A stretch of 64,000 nt of DNA, taken from positions 641,351 to 705,350 of the forward strand of contig NZ_JAKWFK010000001.1 in assembly GCF_029522115.1 (NCBI RefSeq). The letters run 5' to 3'. A program made the translations under genes and the position numbers. The first letter of the stretch is position 1; every line of letters starts with the position of its first letter. This stretch comes from Trinickia sp. Y13. Its GTDB lineage: Bacteria > Pseudomonadota > Gammaproteobacteria > Burkholderiales > Burkholderiaceae. Below, piece by piece: positions 1 to 8,814 of this stretch. The notes under the pieces are model-generated. The model worked only from the letters and a program-made list of their open reading frames with translations, made no database searches and had not been told where the DNA came from.

Positions 1-1041
1 CATGAGCCAAAGGTAAAGGATAAAGCCCGTTGCCAAGGCGCGGGGGCCGGCTTTGCGCACTTGCGCCACTTGCGTCTCGATCCCGAGCGCTGTCATCGCC
101 ATCGTCAGTGCGAACGTGTCGAGCATATTGACCGCTTGCGTCGCGGCTTGCGGCAGCACCTGAAGCGAGTTGACGAGCACGCAGGCGAGAAAGCCCAGCG
201 CGAACCAGGGCACGGCGAGCTTGCGCGCCGCGGGCGCGGCACCGTGCTTGCCGCCCGCCGTTGCGGGCGCGGCGCGGCGGGGCGCCCGGGCGAGCCACAC
301 GCCGAGCACGAGCAACACGGGCACGAGCAGCATCACGCGGGTCATTTTCACGATCGTGGCGATGTGCGTCGCTTCGGGGCTGACGTTGCTCGCGGCGCCG
401 ACCACTTGCGCCACCTCATGGATCGTGCCGCCGAAAAAGAGGCCTACGCCGAGCGTGTCGAGATGCAGCCAACCGGCGCGGTACATCAGCGGATAAAGGA
501 ACATGGACAAGGTGCCGAACAATACGACGCTGCCCACTGCGACCGCGCTTTTTTCCGGCTTCGATTGCAGCGTGGATTCGAACGCCAGCACGGCGGCCGC
601 GCCGCAGATCGCGCTGCCGGCTGCGTTGAGGATGGCCGTGTCGCGGTCGAGCTTCATCAGTTTCATGCCCAGCCACGTGCCGAAGATCAACGTGCTCACG
701 ACAACACCGATCGACACGGTCAGCCCGGCAAGCCCGACTTGCGCGATTTCTTGCAAGCTCACGCGAAGGCCGAAGAAAGCGACGGCGATGCGCAGCAGCT
801 TGCGTGCGGAGAAGTTGACGCCGGCCGCCCAGTGGGCGGGCATGCCGGCGCGCAGCGTGTTGCCGTAGACGGCGCCCGCGGCGATGCCGACGATGAGCGG
901 GCTGATGCCGAGCGCCGCGATAGCGGGCAACGCCGCGAGCCGCGTGACCGCCGCGGCGAACAGCGCGACGAACAAAATACCGTTGAGTTGGCCGTGCGGT
1001 TCGATCCGCGCCGGCGCCGATAGGGTGGGAGAGCTGGACAT
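1..1041 (-). CDS. YeiH/UPF0324-family integral membrane protein (C-terminus beyond window)
   Basis: Translating the minus strand from the ATG at 1041 gives one open frame that runs off the left edge, so the C-terminus is missing. The protein is highly hydrophobic, with multiple predicted membrane helices (for example residues around LRIAVAFFGLRVSLQEIAQV) and a central AGSAICGAAAVLA stretch typical of the YeiH/UPF0324 family, annotated as putative sulfate exporters. It is divergent from a LysR regulator 112 bases away, the same arrangement as yeiH/yeiE in enterobacteria. The sulfate role is a family annotation and is not proven by the sequence. About 347 codons are visible, close to the usual 340-350, so little should be missing. 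Confidence 0.85.
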   Translation of the reverse strand, partial: MSSSPTLSAPARIEPHGQLNGILFVALFAAAVTRLAALPAIAALGISPLIVGIAAGAVYGNTLRAGMPAHWAAGVNFSARKLLRIAVAFFGLRVSLQEIAQVGLAGLTVSIGVVVSTLIFGTWLGMKLMKLDRDTAILNAAGSAICGAAAVLAFESTLQSKPEKSAVAVGSVVLFGTLSMFLYPLMYRAGWLHLDTLGVGLFFGGTIHEVAQVVGAASNVSPEATHIATIVKMTRVMLLVPVLLVLGVWLARAPRRAAPATAGGKHGAAPAARKLAVPWFALGFLACVLVNSLQVLPQAATQAVNMLDTFALTMAMTALGIETQVAQVRKAGPRALATGFILYLWLM

Positions 1042-1079
1042 CGTCTTGCCTCTTTGCGGCGTTTTTGATGGGCTAATCC

Positions 1080-1099
1080 TATCTGGGAGATAAGCTTAT
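1080..1099. promoter_or_regulatory. Candidate LysR-type binding site between yeiH-like gene and LysR gene
   Basis: Two overlapping dyads lie in the divergent intergenic region. TATCT-ggg-AGATA (1080-1092) fits the T-N11-A form of LysR-type sites, and ATAAGCTTAT (1090-1099) is a perfect palindrome. The position between two divergent genes suits a LysR regulator controlling both. This is inferred from symmetry and location only. Confidence 0.5.
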
Positions 1100-1153
1100 G
1101 AAAAATCGTCATTTGTGACGTAACATATCGGCAGAGCCGATACATTTCTCGCC

Positions 1154-2062
1154 ATGACCCCTGATCAACTGATAACGTTCGCCGCCGTCGCCGAACAGCT
1201 GAACATCAGCCGCGCCGCGCTCGCTTTGCATTTGTCGCAACCGGCGGTCTCAGGACAGCTTCGGCAACTGCAGGACGAGTTCGGGGAGCCGCTCTATCGG
1301 CGCGACGGGCGGGGCGTGCAGCTCACGCCGAGCGGCGCGCAGCTCGCCGACTACGCCGCGAAGCTGCGCGACACGTTCCGCCAAGCCCAGGCCTATCGCG
1401 ATGCACTTCGCGGCGTGGCGAAAGGCACCTTGCGCATCGCCGCGAGCACGACCATCGCGAGCTATGTGCTGCCGTATCTGATTGCCGAGTTCCAACGCCG
1501 CTTTCCGCAGGTGGAAGTTCAGACGGCAGGGGGCAACACCGGCGAGATCGTGGCCTCGCTTGCGTCGCTGGACGTGGCGATGATCGAGGGGCCGGTGGGT
1601 TCGGGCTTGCCCGAAGGAACGGGCGTGCGGAGCTGGCGCGAGGATGAAATCGTCGCGATCGCGCCACGGGGCCATGCGCTGGCGGTCGAAGCGGCGCAGC
1701 GCGGGACGGCTCCGACGCTCGCGCAGGTGGGCGCCTATCCCCTCGTCATGCGCGAGGAGGGCTCGGGCGTGAGACAGTTCGTCGAGCAGTCGTTCGAGGC
1801 TGCGGGCGTCGCGCCGCGCGTGGCGCTCGCGGTAGCCGGCGTGGAAGGGGTGAAAGAAGCCGTGCGCGCCGGGATGGGGGTGGGCTTCATCTCGGCGATG
1901 GCGATGCGGCACGAGGATGGCGCGCTCGCTGCGCTTTCGCTCGGGCCCGCTCCGCTGACACGCCATTTTTCGATTTTGGTTCCACACGAAGGCGCTCCTT
2001 CGCGGGTCGCTACCGGTTTTTTGGCGTTGTGCGAAAGCGAGCCGCCCGTCGGGGCGCGGTAA
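1154..2062 (+). CDS. LysR-family transcriptional regulator
   Basis: This is a 302-residue protein of standard LysR length. The N-terminal winged HTH lies at about residues 3-60 (LNISRAALALHLSQPAVSGQ). It is followed by a linker helix and an effector-binding domain starting near GTLRIAASTTIASYVLP, with the family's typical substrate-pocket segments (GVEGVKEAVRAGMGVGF). It is divergent from the YeiH-like membrane gene and probably regulates it, as YeiE does for yeiH. The effector cannot be read from the sequence. The ATG at 1154 is well placed and begins directly with the HTH region. Confidence 0.9.
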   Translation: MTPDQLITFAAVAEQLNISRAALALHLSQPAVSGQLRQLQDEFGEPLYRRDGRGVQLTPSGAQLADYAAKLRDTFRQAQAYRDALRGVAKGTLRIAASTTIASYVLPYLIAEFQRRFPQVEVQTAGGNTGEIVASLASLDVAMIEGPVGSGLPEGTGVRSWREDEIVAIAPRGHALAVEAAQRGTAPTLAQVGAYPLVMREEGSGVRQFVEQSFEAAGVAPRVALAVAGVEGVKEAVRAGMGVGFISAMAMRHEDGALAALSLGPAPLTRHFSILVPHEGAPSRVATGFLALCESEPPVGAR

Positions 2063-2222
2063 CCGGCGTGGGGCCACGGGCGAGCGCACGGTCGCCGCGA
2101 CGCGCACGGCTGGTGTAGTCGGGGCAGGCCGCGTGTAGGGATTTCCATGATGGCGCGGTCGCGGACCGGCAGTGCAAGATCCAGGCTGATCGAGCGGTTC
2201 GCTCGTTTTTTTGGAATTTTGT

Positions 2223-2236
2223 TGGAACCGGTTCCA
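2223..2236. promoter_or_regulatory. PtxS-type LacI-family operator upstream of kguE
   Basis: TGGAACCGGTTCCA is a perfect 14-bp palindrome with the central CG that is the hallmark of LacI/GalR operators. It matches 12 of 14 positions of the Pseudomonas PtxS operator TGAAACCGGTTTCA; the two differences are compensating, so symmetry is kept. It lies 39 bases before the kguE start, where a bound repressor would block promoter access or clearance. The matching repressor gene (ptxS) is at the end of the same gene set. Confidence 0.85.
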
Positions 2237-2275
2237 TTTGTCTTTTCATCTTTTCATACGGACCAAACGCGGACT

Positions 2276-3040
2276 ATGACTGAAGTTGCAATCGTGGCGA
2301 ACGCGTTTGGCGCGCAGGCGGTGCGTCTTCGGGGCCACGACGCGTGGATCGATCTCGCCGCGCGGGCGGGGGCGACGGGCTTCGAGGTGCGACGCGAGCT
2401 TTTCGCCGATGAGGCCGATGCGTCGCCCGAGGCGTTGCGCGCGCTTGGTGCCGACATCGCCGCCCGTGGGTTGTGGGCGGTTTATTCGACGCCCTGCGAA
2501 CTGTATGGTGATGACGGGGCGCTCGACGCGGCGGCGTTGTCCAAGGCGCACGCGCAGGCGGATGCGCTCGGTGCACGCTGGGTGAAGCTGCAATTGGGGG
2601 GCTTTCGCGGCCAAGCGCATGCGGGCGCGATCGCTGGCGTGACCGGTGGACGCAGGGCGCGGCTCGTCGTCGAGAACGGACAAAGCGAGCGCAGCGGTGC
2701 GATGGCTCAGTTCGTCGATTTGTTTGCGGCGCTCGAGCGCGAAGGCGCCCCGCGGCTGCTCGGGATGACGTTCGACATCGGCAATTGGTCGTGGGCCGGT
2801 CAAGCGCCGCTCGATGCGGCCCGCGCGCTGGCGAGCCACGTCGAGTACGTCCATTGCAAATCGTCGCAAGGCGAGGGCGCGAGGCGGTTTCCGATCGCTC
2901 CGTCGATCGACGATCCGCTGTTCGCTGCCGTATTCGGGATGTTGCCGCGCACCGCGCCGCGTGCGATCGAGTTTCCGCTCGACCCGAGCCGCGCAGCCGG
3001 CGACGCACGGAACTGGGTCGCATGGCTCGCGGCGGCGTGA
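2276..3040 (+). CDS. kguE: KguE, sugar-phosphate isomerase/epimerase-like TIM-barrel protein
   Basis: This 254-residue protein belongs to the xylose-isomerase-like TIM barrel/AP endonuclease 2 superfamily. Visible hallmarks are LVVENGQ and MTFDIGNWSW (metal-ligand strands) and VEYVHCKSS near the C-terminus. The ATG at 2276 (MTEVAIVANAF) was chosen because it sits downstream of the operator; the longer open frame from 2147 would cover the operator. As first gene of the kguE-K-T-D set it matches Pseudomonas KguE, whose exact biochemical step in 2-ketogluconate use is not settled. Orthology is inferred from operon order plus family. Confidence 0.85.
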   Translation: MTEVAIVANAFGAQAVRLRGHDAWIDLAARAGATGFEVRRELFADEADASPEALRALGADIAARGLWAVYSTPCELYGDDGALDAAALSKAHAQADALGARWVKLQLGGFRGQAHAGAIAGVTGGRRARLVVENGQSERSGAMAQFVDLFAALEREGAPRLLGMTFDIGNWSWAGQAPLDAARALASHVEYVHCKSSQGEGARRFPIAPSIDDPLFAAVFGMLPRTAPRAIEFPLDPSRAAGDARNWVAWLAAA

Positions 3041-3107
3041 GACGCGGCACGCGTGGTTACTTGGCAAGCGGCCGGTTGAGCCGCTTTATCGACACTTGGA
3101 GGCATCG

Positions 3108-4067
3108 ATGTCTATTTCGCTCGACGTTTTGACCTACGGAGAGGCCATGGCGCTTTTCGTCGCCGACGAAACGGGGCCGCTCGAGTCCGTTGAGCATTTT
3201 ACGAGGCGGATCGCGGGCGCGGACCTGAACGTGGCCATCGGCTTGTCGCGGCTCGGCTTCGGCGTGGGCTACCTGAGCCGCGTCGGCGCCGACGCATTCG
3301 GGCGTTACGTGCTCGCCACGCTAGCGAGCGAGGGCATCGACGCGAGTCACGTGAGCGTCGACCCGCGCTATCCGACCGGGTTCCAGATGAAAGGCAAGCA
3401 AACCGATGGGCGCGACCCGGCCGTCGAGTACTTCCGCAAGGGATCCGCCGCGAGTCACCTGTCGCTCGACGATTTCGACGCCGCATACGTGGGCGCGGCT
3501 CGCCATCTGCATTTGACCGGCGTTGCGCCTGCGATCTCGGCCACCTCGCGAGAATTGGCGTTTCGCCTCGCCGAGTCGATGCGCGAGCAGGGCAAGACGA
3601 TCTCGTTCGATCCCAATTTGCGCCCGACGCTGTGGCCGTCGCGCGAGACGATGGCTGCCACGCTCAACGCGCTGGCGGCGCTCTCGGACTGGGTGTTGCC
3701 CGGGCTAGGCGAAGGCGTCGCACTCACCGGCTACGACACGCCCGAGGACATCGCGCGGTTCTACCTCGACCAGGGATCGCGCGGCGTGATCGTCAAGCTC
3801 GGCGCGCAGGGCGCTTATTTCCGCACCGCGGACGAATCCGGTTACGTCGCCGCGCAGCCTGTCGGCAACGTCGTCGATACGGTGGGCGCGGGCGATGGCT
3901 TCGCCGTGGGCGTCGTCAGCGCCTTGCTGGAAGGCCGCGATTGGCTGACGGCCGTGACCCGCGGCAATCGAATCGGCGCGCTCGCGATTCAGGTGATCGG
4001 CGATTCCGAGGGCTTGCCCACGCGCGCCGAGCTCGAACGCATCGAAACTTCCGCTGCATCCGTCTAA
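3108..4067 (+). CDS. kguK: KguK, 2-ketogluconate kinase (PfkB family)
   Basis: This is a 319-residue ribokinase/PfkB-family sugar kinase. The N-terminal PfkB region carries the substrate-binding GADLNVAIGLSRLG (about residues 35-48), and the C-terminal signature DTVGAGDGFAVGVV contains the catalytic aspartate and anion hole. The start ATG at 3108 has a GGAGG Shine-Dalgarno at 3098-3102; the open frame extends farther upstream but overlaps kguE. The protein should phosphorylate 2-ketogluconate to 6-phospho-2-ketogluconate, the substrate of the KguD reductase two genes downstream. A KDG kinase (KdgK) would look similar by sequence; the operon favours KguK. Confidence 0.85.
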   Translation: MSISLDVLTYGEAMALFVADETGPLESVEHFTRRIAGADLNVAIGLSRLGFGVGYLSRVGADAFGRYVLATLASEGIDASHVSVDPRYPTGFQMKGKQTDGRDPAVEYFRKGSAASHLSLDDFDAAYVGAARHLHLTGVAPAISATSRELAFRLAESMREQGKTISFDPNLRPTLWPSRETMAATLNALAALSDWVLPGLGEGVALTGYDTPEDIARFYLDQGSRGVIVKLGAQGAYFRTADESGYVAAQPVGNVVDTVGAGDGFAVGVVSALLEGRDWLTAVTRGNRIGALAIQVIGDSEGLPTRAELERIETSAASV

Positions 4068-4101
4068 CCCCTTTCCAACGCGGCCCATGGAGGAGACAAC
4101 C

Positions 4102-5397
4102 ATGCCCACGACCACGACGCTGTCACCGCGGCGCTGGTGGACGATCATGCCGATCGTTTTCATCACTTACAGTCTTGCCTATCTCGACCGCGCGAATTTC
4201 GGATTCGCATCGGCGGCCGGCATCACCAAAGATCTCGGCATCAGCCCCGCTTTATCGTCGCTGATCGGCGCGCTGTTCTTTCTCGGCTACTTCTTCTTTC
4301 AGATCCCCGGGGCCGTCTACGCGGAACGGCGCAGCGTGCGCCGGCTCGTCTTCGTCAGCCTCGTGCTCTGGGGCGGCTGCGCGGCGCTCACCGGGATCGT
4401 GAGCAATGTTGCGTCGCTGATCGTCATCCGGTTTCTGCTGGGGGTGGTCGAAGCCGCCGTCATGCCGGCCATGCTGATCTTCATCAGCAATTGGTTCACC
4501 AAGCGGGAACGCTCGCGCGCCAATACGTTCTTGATCCTCGGCAATCCCGTCACGGTGCTGTGGATGTCGGTCGTCTCGGGCTACCTCGTGCATTCGTTCG
4601 GCTGGCGCCAAATGTTCATCGCGGAAGGCGTGCCGGCGATCGTCTGGGCGTTTTGCTGGTGGTTCGTCGCGCGCGACAAGCCGCGTGACGTCGCCTGGCT
4701 CGACCAAGCCGAGAAGCAAGCGCTCGCGGATACGCTCGCCGCCGAGCAGGCAGCGATCAAACCCGTGCGCAACTATGCCGAAGCGTTCCGCTCGCCGGCC
4801 GTCGTGATGCTGTGCGCGCAGTATTTCTGCTGGAGCATCGGCGTCTACGGCTTCGTGCTCTGGCTGCCCTCGATCCTCAAAAACGGCTCGACGCTCGGCA
4901 TGGTTGCAACCGGGTGGTTGTCGGCGTTGCCTTATCTCATGGCGACCATCGCGATGCTCGTCGCGTCGTGGGCGTCCGATAAGCTCAACACGCGCAAAGC
5001 GTTCGTGTGGCCTTTCCTGCTCGTCGGGGCCATCGCATTCGCCGTGTCGTACACGCTCGGCTCGACACATTTCTGGTGGTCGTACGCGTTGCTCGTCGTG
5101 GCAGGCGCCGCGATGTATGCGCCTTACGGACCGTTTTTCGCCATCGTGCCGGAGTTGCTGCCGAAGAACGTCGCGGGCGGCGCGATGGCGCTCATCAATA
5201 GCATGGGCGCGCTCGGCTCGTTCGTCGGCTCTTACGTCGTCGGCTATCTGAACGGCACGACCGGCTCCCCGGCCGCCTCGTACGCCTTCATGAGCGCGGC
5301 GCTCGTGGCCGCCGTCTTGCTGACCCTGGCCGTCAAGGCGCAGAGCGCGAGCGACGTGCTGCTCGCGGGCACGCGAGCCCATGCGCACGGAAAGTGA
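4102..5397 (+). CDS. kguT: KguT, 2-ketogluconate MFS transporter (anion:cation symporter family)
   Basis: This 431-residue protein with about 12 membrane helices belongs to the ACS family of the major facilitator superfamily. The family start SLAYLDRANFGFASA follows TM1, and the loop with AERRSVRR lies between TM2 and TM3. A GGAGGAG Shine-Dalgarno at 4089-4095 selects the ATG at 4102 over the in-frame ATG at 4087. ACS proteins take up sugar acids such as gluconates and galactonate; the position between kguK and kguD identifies 2-ketogluconate as the likely substrate. Confidence 0.87.
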   Translation: MPTTTTLSPRRWWTIMPIVFITYSLAYLDRANFGFASAAGITKDLGISPALSSLIGALFFLGYFFFQIPGAVYAERRSVRRLVFVSLVLWGGCAALTGIVSNVASLIVIRFLLGVVEAAVMPAMLIFISNWFTKRERSRANTFLILGNPVTVLWMSVVSGYLVHSFGWRQMFIAEGVPAIVWAFCWWFVARDKPRDVAWLDQAEKQALADTLAAEQAAIKPVRNYAEAFRSPAVVMLCAQYFCWSIGVYGFVLWLPSILKNGSTLGMVATGWLSALPYLMATIAMLVASWASDKLNTRKAFVWPFLLVGAIAFAVSYTLGSTHFWWSYALLVVAGAAMYAPYGPFFAIVPELLPKNVAGGAMALINSMGALGSFVGSYVVGYLNGTTGSPAASYAFMSAALVAAVLLTLAVKAQSASDVLLAGTRAHAHGK

Positions 5398-5402
5398 ATT
5401 CG

Positions 5403-6392
5403 ATGACGCCTAAAATCGTCGTGTACAAAACGTTGCCCGAAGACGTGCTCGATTACCTGCGCGAGCACGCGCAGGTCGTCGTCGTGGACAGTGCACGCGG
5501 CGGGTCCCATCAAGCGCTGGCCGACGCGCTCGGCGAAGCGCTCGTCGATGCGGACGGCGCGATCGGCGCGAGCGTCAAGGTCACGCCAGCCATGATCGCG
5601 CGCGCAACGCGGCTCAAGGCAGTCTCGACGATCTCGGTGGGGGTCGACAATTTCGACCTCGACGATCTGACGCGCCGCGGCATCGTGCTCGCCCATACGC
5701 CGGACGTGCTGACGGAGTCGACCGCCGATACGGTGTTCGCGCTGGTGCTATCGACGGCGCGGCGCGTGGTCGAACTGGCCGAGTGGGTGCGGGCGGGACA
5801 TTGGCGCGGGAGCATCGGACCCGCCCAATACGGCGTCGATGTCCACGGCAAGACGATCGGCATCGTCGGGCTCGGACGCATCGGCGGCGCACTGGCCCGC
5901 CGCGCCGCGCTCGGCTTCGGCATGCGCGTGATCTACACGAATCGGCATATCAACGAGGCAGCCGAGCGCGCGTACGGGGCGCGACGGGTCGAATTGGACG
6001 AGTTGCTCGCGCAAGCGGATTTCGTTTGCCTGCAAGCGCCGCTCACGCCGCAAACGCGTCATCTGATCGGTGCAGCGCAGTTGAGCGCCATGAAACGCAG
6101 CGCGATTCTGATCAATGCGTCGCGCGGGGCCATCGTCGACGAAGCGGCGCTAATCGAAGCACTCGCGAACGGCACGATCGCCGGGGCAGGCCTCGACGTC
6201 TTCGAGCGCGAACCGCTTGGCGCCGATTCGCCGCTGCTTGCTATGCGCAACGTCGTGGCGCTACCGCACATCGGTTCGGCCACTCACGAGACGCGTCATG
6301 CCATGGCCCGCTGCGCAGCCGAAAACCTCGTAGCCGCTTTGGCTGGAAGGCTCCGTCTAAACGTTGCCAACCCCGAGGTTTTGGCGCGCTAG
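5403..6392 (+). CDS. kguD: KguD, 2-ketogluconate-6-phosphate reductase (D-2-hydroxyacid dehydrogenase family)
   Basis: This is a 329-residue D-isomer-specific 2-hydroxyacid dehydrogenase. The Rossmann dinucleotide site is GIVGLGRIGGALA, followed by the family segments INASRGAIVDEAAL and LPHIGSAT, which contains the catalytic histidine. It should reduce 6-phospho-2-ketogluconate to 6-phosphogluconate, feeding the Entner-Doudoroff pathway. The ATG at 5403 is preferred, with a GGAAAG sequence upstream; an in-frame GTG at 5394 overlapping the kguT stop is the alternative and adds three residues. Without the operon, GhrB-type glyoxylate/ketogluconate reductase would be an equal call. Confidence 0.87.
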   Translation: MTPKIVVYKTLPEDVLDYLREHAQVVVVDSARGGSHQALADALGEALVDADGAIGASVKVTPAMIARATRLKAVSTISVGVDNFDLDDLTRRGIVLAHTPDVLTESTADTVFALVLSTARRVVELAEWVRAGHWRGSIGPAQYGVDVHGKTIGIVGLGRIGGALARRAALGFGMRVIYTNRHINEAAERAYGARRVELDELLAQADFVCLQAPLTPQTRHLIGAAQLSAMKRSAILINASRGAIVDEAALIEALANGTIAGAGLDVFEREPLGADSPLLAMRNVVALPHIGSATHETRHAMARCAAENLVAALAGRLRLNVANPEVLAR

Positions 6393-6507
6393 GGGACGCG
6401 CTGCCGCGTAAAATCGAGCGCATGCAGCCCCGGTACCGGCCCGTAGCGTCGACACGAGTGGCCGGGCGTATCGCCGTGCGCTATGATGCCGCCACTGGAA
6501 GTTTCGT

Positions 6508-6529
6508 AAAGCGCGCCGCGGCGCGCTTT
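6508..6529 (+). terminator. Putative intrinsic terminator after kguD
   Basis: A perfect 22-bp palindrome begins AAAGCGCGCC and is followed by a further T; it sits 115 bases after kguD and before ptxS. A second GC-rich hairpin (GGCGCGCG-loop-GCGCGCGCC) lies at 6609-6629, just before ptxS. The T tract is short, so termination may be partial and ptxS could be read through. Confidence 0.5.
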
Positions 6530-6637
6530 TGTCTATGCGCCAGCGTGCGGCGCGGGGCGCGGCCCTTCGCCTTCGAACAGGAGATCGTTCTTGATTCACG
6601 CCATTGATGGCGCGCGCTCGGCGCGCGCCGCCACCCG

Positions 6638-7705
6638 ATGAGCATCGGCCCTCTGGGCACGGTGCGCCGTGCGACGATCAGCGATGTCGCGCGCGAGGCC
6701 GGTACCGGCAAGACGAGCGTGTCGCGCTATCTGAACGGGGAAACCAACGTTCTCTCGTCGGACTTGCGCGCGCGCATCGAAGCGGCGATCAAACGGCTCG
6801 ACTATCGGCCGAACCAAATGGCCCGCGGGTTGAAGCGAGGCCGCAACCGGCTTATCGGATTGCTCGTGGCCGATCTGACGAACCCGTACACCGTCGGCGT
6901 GGCGCGCGGCGTCGAGGCCGCTTGTCATGCGCTCGGGCTGATGCCGCTCGTGTGCAACGCCGCCAACGAAGTCGAGATGGAGCGGCGCTATTTGCAGCTG
7001 ATGACGACCTATCGCGTCGAAGGCGTGATCGTCAATGCGCTTGGCGTCAAGGAAGAGACGCTGCGCCCGCTCGGCGAGGGCGGCACCCCGGCGGTGCTCG
7101 TCGACCGGACGATCGACGGGCTCACGGCGGACATGGTGGGACTGGACAACGGCGAAGCCGTCCGGCTCGGCATGCGTCATTTGCTCGAGCAGGGCTTCGA
7201 CGACATCCGGTTCATCGTGCAGCCTTTCGAGCACGTGAGTTCGCGGCGCTTGCGCGAGGCCGCGTTTAGCGCGGCGCTCGAGCAAGGGCGAGGCGCGGCT
7301 TCGCTGCGCGGCGAGACGATCGTGCTCGACCTGAATGACGCGCACGCGCTTGCGCGCACCCACGAGGCGCTCGATCGGCACTTGGAGGAAGCGTCGAAGG
7401 CGGGCGGCCGCCGCGTCGCGTACTTCGCCGCCAACGGGCCGGTCGCGCTTTCGCTGGCATTGCATCTGCATACCCGCTATGGTTCGCATTGGCAGGAACG
7501 CGTGGCGCTCTTGTCGATCGACGACTCCGAATGGGCCGAGCTCATCGGGGTGAGCGCCATTCGACAACCCACCTACGACATCGGTTATCGCGCCGTGGAG
7601 TTTCTGCACGAACGCATCGAGGGCGCGGCGCTACCCGCCCGCGAAGCGATGTTGCAGGGGGAACTCGTCGCGCGCCGCTCGACGGTGTGGCGCGAGGACG
7701 ATTGA
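6638..7705 (+). CDS. ptxS: PtxS, LacI-family repressor of the kgu operon
   Basis: This 355-residue LacI/GalR regulator has an N-terminal HTH (ISDVAREAGTGKTSVSRYL, about residues 13-31), then the hinge helix (YRPNQMARGLKRG) and a periplasmic-binding-like sensor domain starting at NRLIGLLVADLTNPY. The order kguE-K-T-D-ptxS matches the ketogluconate loci of pseudomonads, where PtxS represses the operon and 2-ketogluconate relieves repression. The palindrome at 2223-2236 is the likely target. No equally good palindrome is visible directly upstream of ptxS, so autoregulation is not supported. No clear Shine-Dalgarno precedes the chosen ATG. Confidence 0.88.
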   Translation: MSIGPLGTVRRATISDVAREAGTGKTSVSRYLNGETNVLSSDLRARIEAAIKRLDYRPNQMARGLKRGRNRLIGLLVADLTNPYTVGVARGVEAACHALGLMPLVCNAANEVEMERRYLQLMTTYRVEGVIVNALGVKEETLRPLGEGGTPAVLVDRTIDGLTADMVGLDNGEAVRLGMRHLLEQGFDDIRFIVQPFEHVSSRRLREAAFSAALEQGRGAASLRGETIVLDLNDAHALARTHEALDRHLEEASKAGGRRVAYFAANGPVALSLALHLHTRYGSHWQERVALLSIDDSEWAELIGVSAIRQPTYDIGYRAVEFLHERIEGAALPAREAMLQGELVARRSTVWREDD

Positions 7706-7790
7706 CGGCACACGTTCGTACCTGACCTGCACCCGGTTCGCGCCGGCGCGCCGCCGAACCGGCCCGCTCGACTTACGCATTGACCTCACG

Positions 7791-8156
7791 ATGGAACCTT
7801 ACCGATTCGAATGCACTAGCGGGGACGTGGAGACGCTCGCCCGAGTGGTCAGCGATTTGTTTCCCGAGCAGACGGTATTCGCCGAGCGCGCGGACGATGC
7901 CGGGACGCCTTCTTTAGCGGTTCAGTGGGTTGCGATGCGCTTCGGTGCGACGGCGCGTCGCATGACGCTGGCGATCACCTTCGCCGCCGCTGCGTTCGCT
8001 CGCTACCGTGCGTTGCCGCCGCGCGCGCAAGCGCGCAGCTATGCCGTGTTGCGTGCCTACGTGGAAGCGGCGCTCGGTTCGCTCGAGGAGCAATACGCCG
8101 CAGGCGAAACCGTTGCACGCGAGGTGACGATCGAGCTAGGCGACGAGTTCGCCTAA
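7791..8156 (+). CDS. Conserved small protein of unknown function (possibly DUF3022)
   Basis: This 121-residue soluble protein has mixed alpha/beta character and no signal peptide or membrane segment. A central segment FGATARRMTLAITFAAAAFARYRALP and an acidic C-terminus (VTIELGDEF) resemble a short family found in Burkholderiales that I remember as DUF3022; this assignment comes from memory only. It is preceded by an 85-base gap after ptxS and is not obviously part of that operon. No function can be given. Confidence 0.7.
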   Translation: MEPYRFECTSGDVETLARVVSDLFPEQTVFAERADDAGTPSLAVQWVAMRFGATARRMTLAITFAAAAFARYRALPPRAQARSYAVLRAYVEAALGSLEEQYAAGETVAREVTIELGDEFA

Positions 8157-8199
8157 GCGCGCGGCCGTGCCCGGATACGGGCGCTCCTGCGTGCGGCGG

Positions 8200-8640
8200 T
8201 CAATGAGGCTCGGCGGCGCGATAGACCTGCGCGAACCGGTCGGCGCGCACCACGCCGTAATCGCCGGGCGCATACTGCAAGACCCAATCGCCGGCCGCAC
8301 CGTTCAGCACGTCCCCGGCGGCGCGGCGCGGAATCGAGAATGGCGCGTCCATGCGCTTGGCGAGCACGACGGCGGGGCGATTGCGGTACCGCCCGGGCGC
8401 ACCGTGGGCCAAGGCGGTTTCGGCCGGGACGTATTTCGCGTCGAAGCGGCTGCGTTCGACGACCCATCGCGCAGCGCCCGTGCCCGTGATCAGCGCGTCG
8501 CCGGGTTCGTAGCGGTTCGCACCTTCGAGGCTCATCAGTTCGCCACTCGCGGACGCGAATTCGACCGCGACGATTTCATCTTTCACATATCGCCCTGCGG
8601 CGGGATCGTCGCGCAAATCGATGTCATTCAATTCGATCAT
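8200..8640 (-). CDS. PGDYG-domain protein of unknown function
   Basis: This is a 146-residue cytoplasmic protein. Near the C-terminus it carries DWVLQYAPGDYGVVRADRF, the PGDYG signature that names a small Pfam family. It is monocistronic and convergent with the small protein gene at 7791-8156. The start ATG at 8640 begins MIELNDIDLRDD. The molecular role of PGDYG proteins is not established. Confidence 0.75.
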   Translation of the reverse strand: MIELNDIDLRDDPAAGRYVKDEIVAVEFASASGELMSLEGANRYEPGDALITGTGAARWVVERSRFDAKYVPAETALAHGAPGRYRNRPAVVLAKRMDAPFSIPRRAAGDVLNGAAGDWVLQYAPGDYGVVRADRFAQVYRAAEPH

Positions 8641-8814
8641 GGGAATTCAGCCAAATGCCAAGAAGGCGTGAGCGTAGCGGGAAACCGCGTGGCGCGCACG
8701 CCTTTCGTTCGGCTAACGGCCGTGTGGCCTAGGCGGGTCCGATTGGCGCTGATTTGGCCTTGCGAACGTGCCGTGGGCTCGTTCGCGGGCATCGCACGCT
8801 TGCGCGCACCCCGA

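Noticed and set aside
2147..2275. N-terminal extension of kguE
   Set aside because: It would encode a low-complexity arginine-rich leader and include the PtxS operator within the coding sequence.
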